DNA from: Candidatus Nanopelagicales bacterium | GTDB taxonomy: Bacteria > Actinomycetota > Actinomycetes > S36-B12 > UBA5976 | Length of the DNA stretch: 7,252 bases | Direction: 5' to 3' | Assembly (NCBI GenBank): GCA_021742025.1 | Contig: JAIOWT010000047.1 | Coordinates: 1-7,252 of the forward strand | In this document: piece by piece, positions 6,377-7,252 of the stretch | How positions within the stretch are numbered: the stretch's first letter is position 1 | Layout of the letters: the number at the start of each line of letters is the position of its first letter | Notes under the pieces: model-generated | The model's input: the letters and a program-made list of their open reading frames with translations, nothing else | The model's database searches: none | What the model was told of the DNA's origin: nothing | Made by a program: the position numbers and the translations under genes

Positions 6377-7252
6377 GCTAGCCTGCAGGCTCACATCAGT
6401 AATTCTGACTCCGTTAACATCAACCAAATTTTGATCCATGTTTAACAGCGCAAACTTCAAACGATCAATATCTGCCAGATTGCCTTTATTGCGAGTGCGA
6501 ACGTCCAGCTCAACTGTCACCCGCAGGTCCTGAGCCTGACCAACTGTAACGCCAGCAGCCTTAGCCATTTTGTCGGCCACAAGTGCAGTAATTTCGCCGC
6601 GGGCAACCATCGCTGCCAAGGAAGCGGCTAGTTCGACCTTCCACTTGTCAGCATCCTTTGGTCCCAAATAAACCGGTTCGTTATTGCCAACGTAATGCGG
6701 ACGCCAAACGAAGAATGAGGTTAGTTCGCCCGTTGGAACCAGCGTGAATTCGCGCTCGACCTTGACTCGACGTGGACCTGGGTAAGGCATTGGAGTGTTC
6801 TGCACACCAATCGTGTGTGGGAACCAGCGGAATTCGCGCTTAACGAATCCAACTGAGTGGGGTGACCAAACAAATGTTGAAGGTTGCTTTTCATATTGAA
6901 TCGCAGGTGGCGCTGGACTTGGCCATTCAACTTCAGTCTTGTAGCCAATCTTGTGTGGCGACCAAGTGTAGTTACGAGTGACATGAAGGTAAGGACCCTT
7001 TAGTCCGTTCATGTGAGGGCGCCATACGAAGCCACGCTTGATGCCGCCGCCCTTACGAGTACCCAAGTAACTTAACTCAACTATTTTTTCTGGTGTTAGT
7101 TCTCTGCCAGTTAACTCTGCAACGACTTTGCCTTCAGCAAAGATGAGTACTCGGTTACAGATGTTGGCCAAATCTTCGTGTTCAGCTGAAGCCACGATTA
7201 CGCCAGAACCGCCACGAGCTGCGTCAGCAATTTTCCCAAAAATAGCTGCCTT
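6368..7252 (-). CDS. Sugar ABC transporter ATPase C-terminus (RbsA/CUT2 type) with a repeat-bearing C-terminal extension (5' end outside window)
   Basis: The frame is open to the window edge, giving 294 residues of the C-terminal end of a larger protein; residue 1 is the codon at 7252-7250. Residues 1-64 are the end of an ABC nucleotide-binding domain, closest to the second domain of CUT2-type sugar importers (RbsA, MglA): VIVASAEHEDLANICNRVLIF (19-38, the SSE-type switch segment) and GKVVAELTGRELTPEKIVEL (41-60). RbsA-type proteins normally end soon after this. Here about 230 more residues follow: a basic Gly-rich linker (65-74), a region with five W-x-P-H motifs (75-189) and a tail with a predicted helical stretch (about 203-235, Ala-rich) then strand-like sequence (243-290, LRVTVELDVRT and VNGVRITDVSL). 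I recognise neither part. The product would energise uptake from the cytosolic face of the membrane; the extension has no hydrophobic span, so it should also be cytosolic. It is the last gene of its strand here, with its TAA three bases from the opposing stop. The ATPase call is firm and the extension function unknown. Confidence 0.85.
   Translation of the reverse strand, partial: KAAIFGKIADAARGGSGVIVASAEHEDLANICNRVLIFAEGKVVAELTGRELTPEKIVELSYLGTRKGGGIKRGFVWRPHMNGLKGPYLHVTRNYTWSPHKIGYKTEVEWPSPAPPAIQYEKQPSTFVWSPHSVGFVKREFRWFPHTIGVQNTPMPYPGPRRVKVEREFTLVPTGELTSFFVWRPHYVGNNEPVYLGPKDADKWKVELAASLAAMVARGEITALVADKMAKAAGVTVGQAQDLRVTVELDVRTRNKGNLADIDRLKFALLNMDQNLVDVNGVRITDVSLQASDS
6686..7030 (-). repeat. 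Five protein-level repeats, [FY]-x-W-x-P-H-x-[NIV]-G
   Basis: Within the extension of the ABC ATPase gene the motif occurs as FVWRPHMNG (7004-7030), YTWSPHKIG (6944-6970), FVWSPHSVG (6848-6874), FRWFPHTIG (6806-6832) and FVWRPHYVG (6686-6712). Trp, Pro, His and the final Gly are invariant. Distances between the Trp residues are 20, 32, 14 and 40, so the units are not tandem copies of fixed length. A decayed sixth copy may be FTLVPTGEL (residues 169-177). The same residues use different codons (Pro as CCT, CCA, CCC, CCG; His as CAC, CAT), which points to old duplication with selection on the protein rather than a recent DNA repeat. Confidence 0.85.

Noticed and set aside
6368..7060. The repeat extension as a frameshift or misassembly artefact
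   Set aside because: The frame is uninterrupted from the ATPase to the TAA, the repeats are all in this same frame, and their codons differ synonymously, which fits real coding sequence.
7193..7195. GTG as the start of the minus-strand gene
   Set aside because: The frame stays open to the edge, and the 19 codons before it (with VIV preceding ASAEHED) match the ABC ATPase family, so the gene begins beyond the window.

Overview
The window looks like a piece of a bacterial chromosome, most likely a small-genome actinobacterium of medium base composition (by eye G+C is close to one half). The guess rests on the style of the proteins (actinobacterial-type acyl-CoA dehydrogenase, CaiB/BaiF transferase, an RbsA-type sugar transporter ATPase and a stand-alone GT20 enzyme), very tight gene packing and frequent GTG starts. 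No rRNA, tRNA, insertion sequence, CRISPR array or phage gene was seen, and no stretch of even 50 bases is without a gene.

The plus strand (1 to 6364) is one run of six co-directional genes that reads like an operon: the C-terminal half of an acyl-CoA dehydrogenase (cut by the window edge), an MmgE/PrpD-family lyase, selenophosphate synthase (selD), a CaiB/BaiF (family III) CoA-transferase, a class I SAM-dependent methyltransferase resembling trans-aconitate methyltransferase, and a divergent GT20 (trehalose-6-phosphate synthase-like) glycosyltransferase. Spacings are 8, -4, 17, -4 and 9 bases. Two junctions are ATGA/GTGA stop-start overlaps, which suggests translational coupling. The first four genes suggest catabolism of a carboxylic acid through a CoA thioester. 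The selD gene is the odd member, since no other selenium gene is visible. The last two genes may serve a different purpose.

The minus strand (7252 to 6368) converges on this operon with only three bases between the stop codons. It carries the 3' part of a gene whose product begins as the end of a CUT2/RbsA-type sugar ABC transporter ATPase. It then continues for about 230 residues into a C-terminal extension I do not recognise, with five copies of a motif [FY]-x-W-x-P-H-x-[NIV]-G followed by a mixed helix/strand tail. The repeats are encoded with different synonymous codons, so they are conserved at the protein level. This extension is the most unusual thing in the window.
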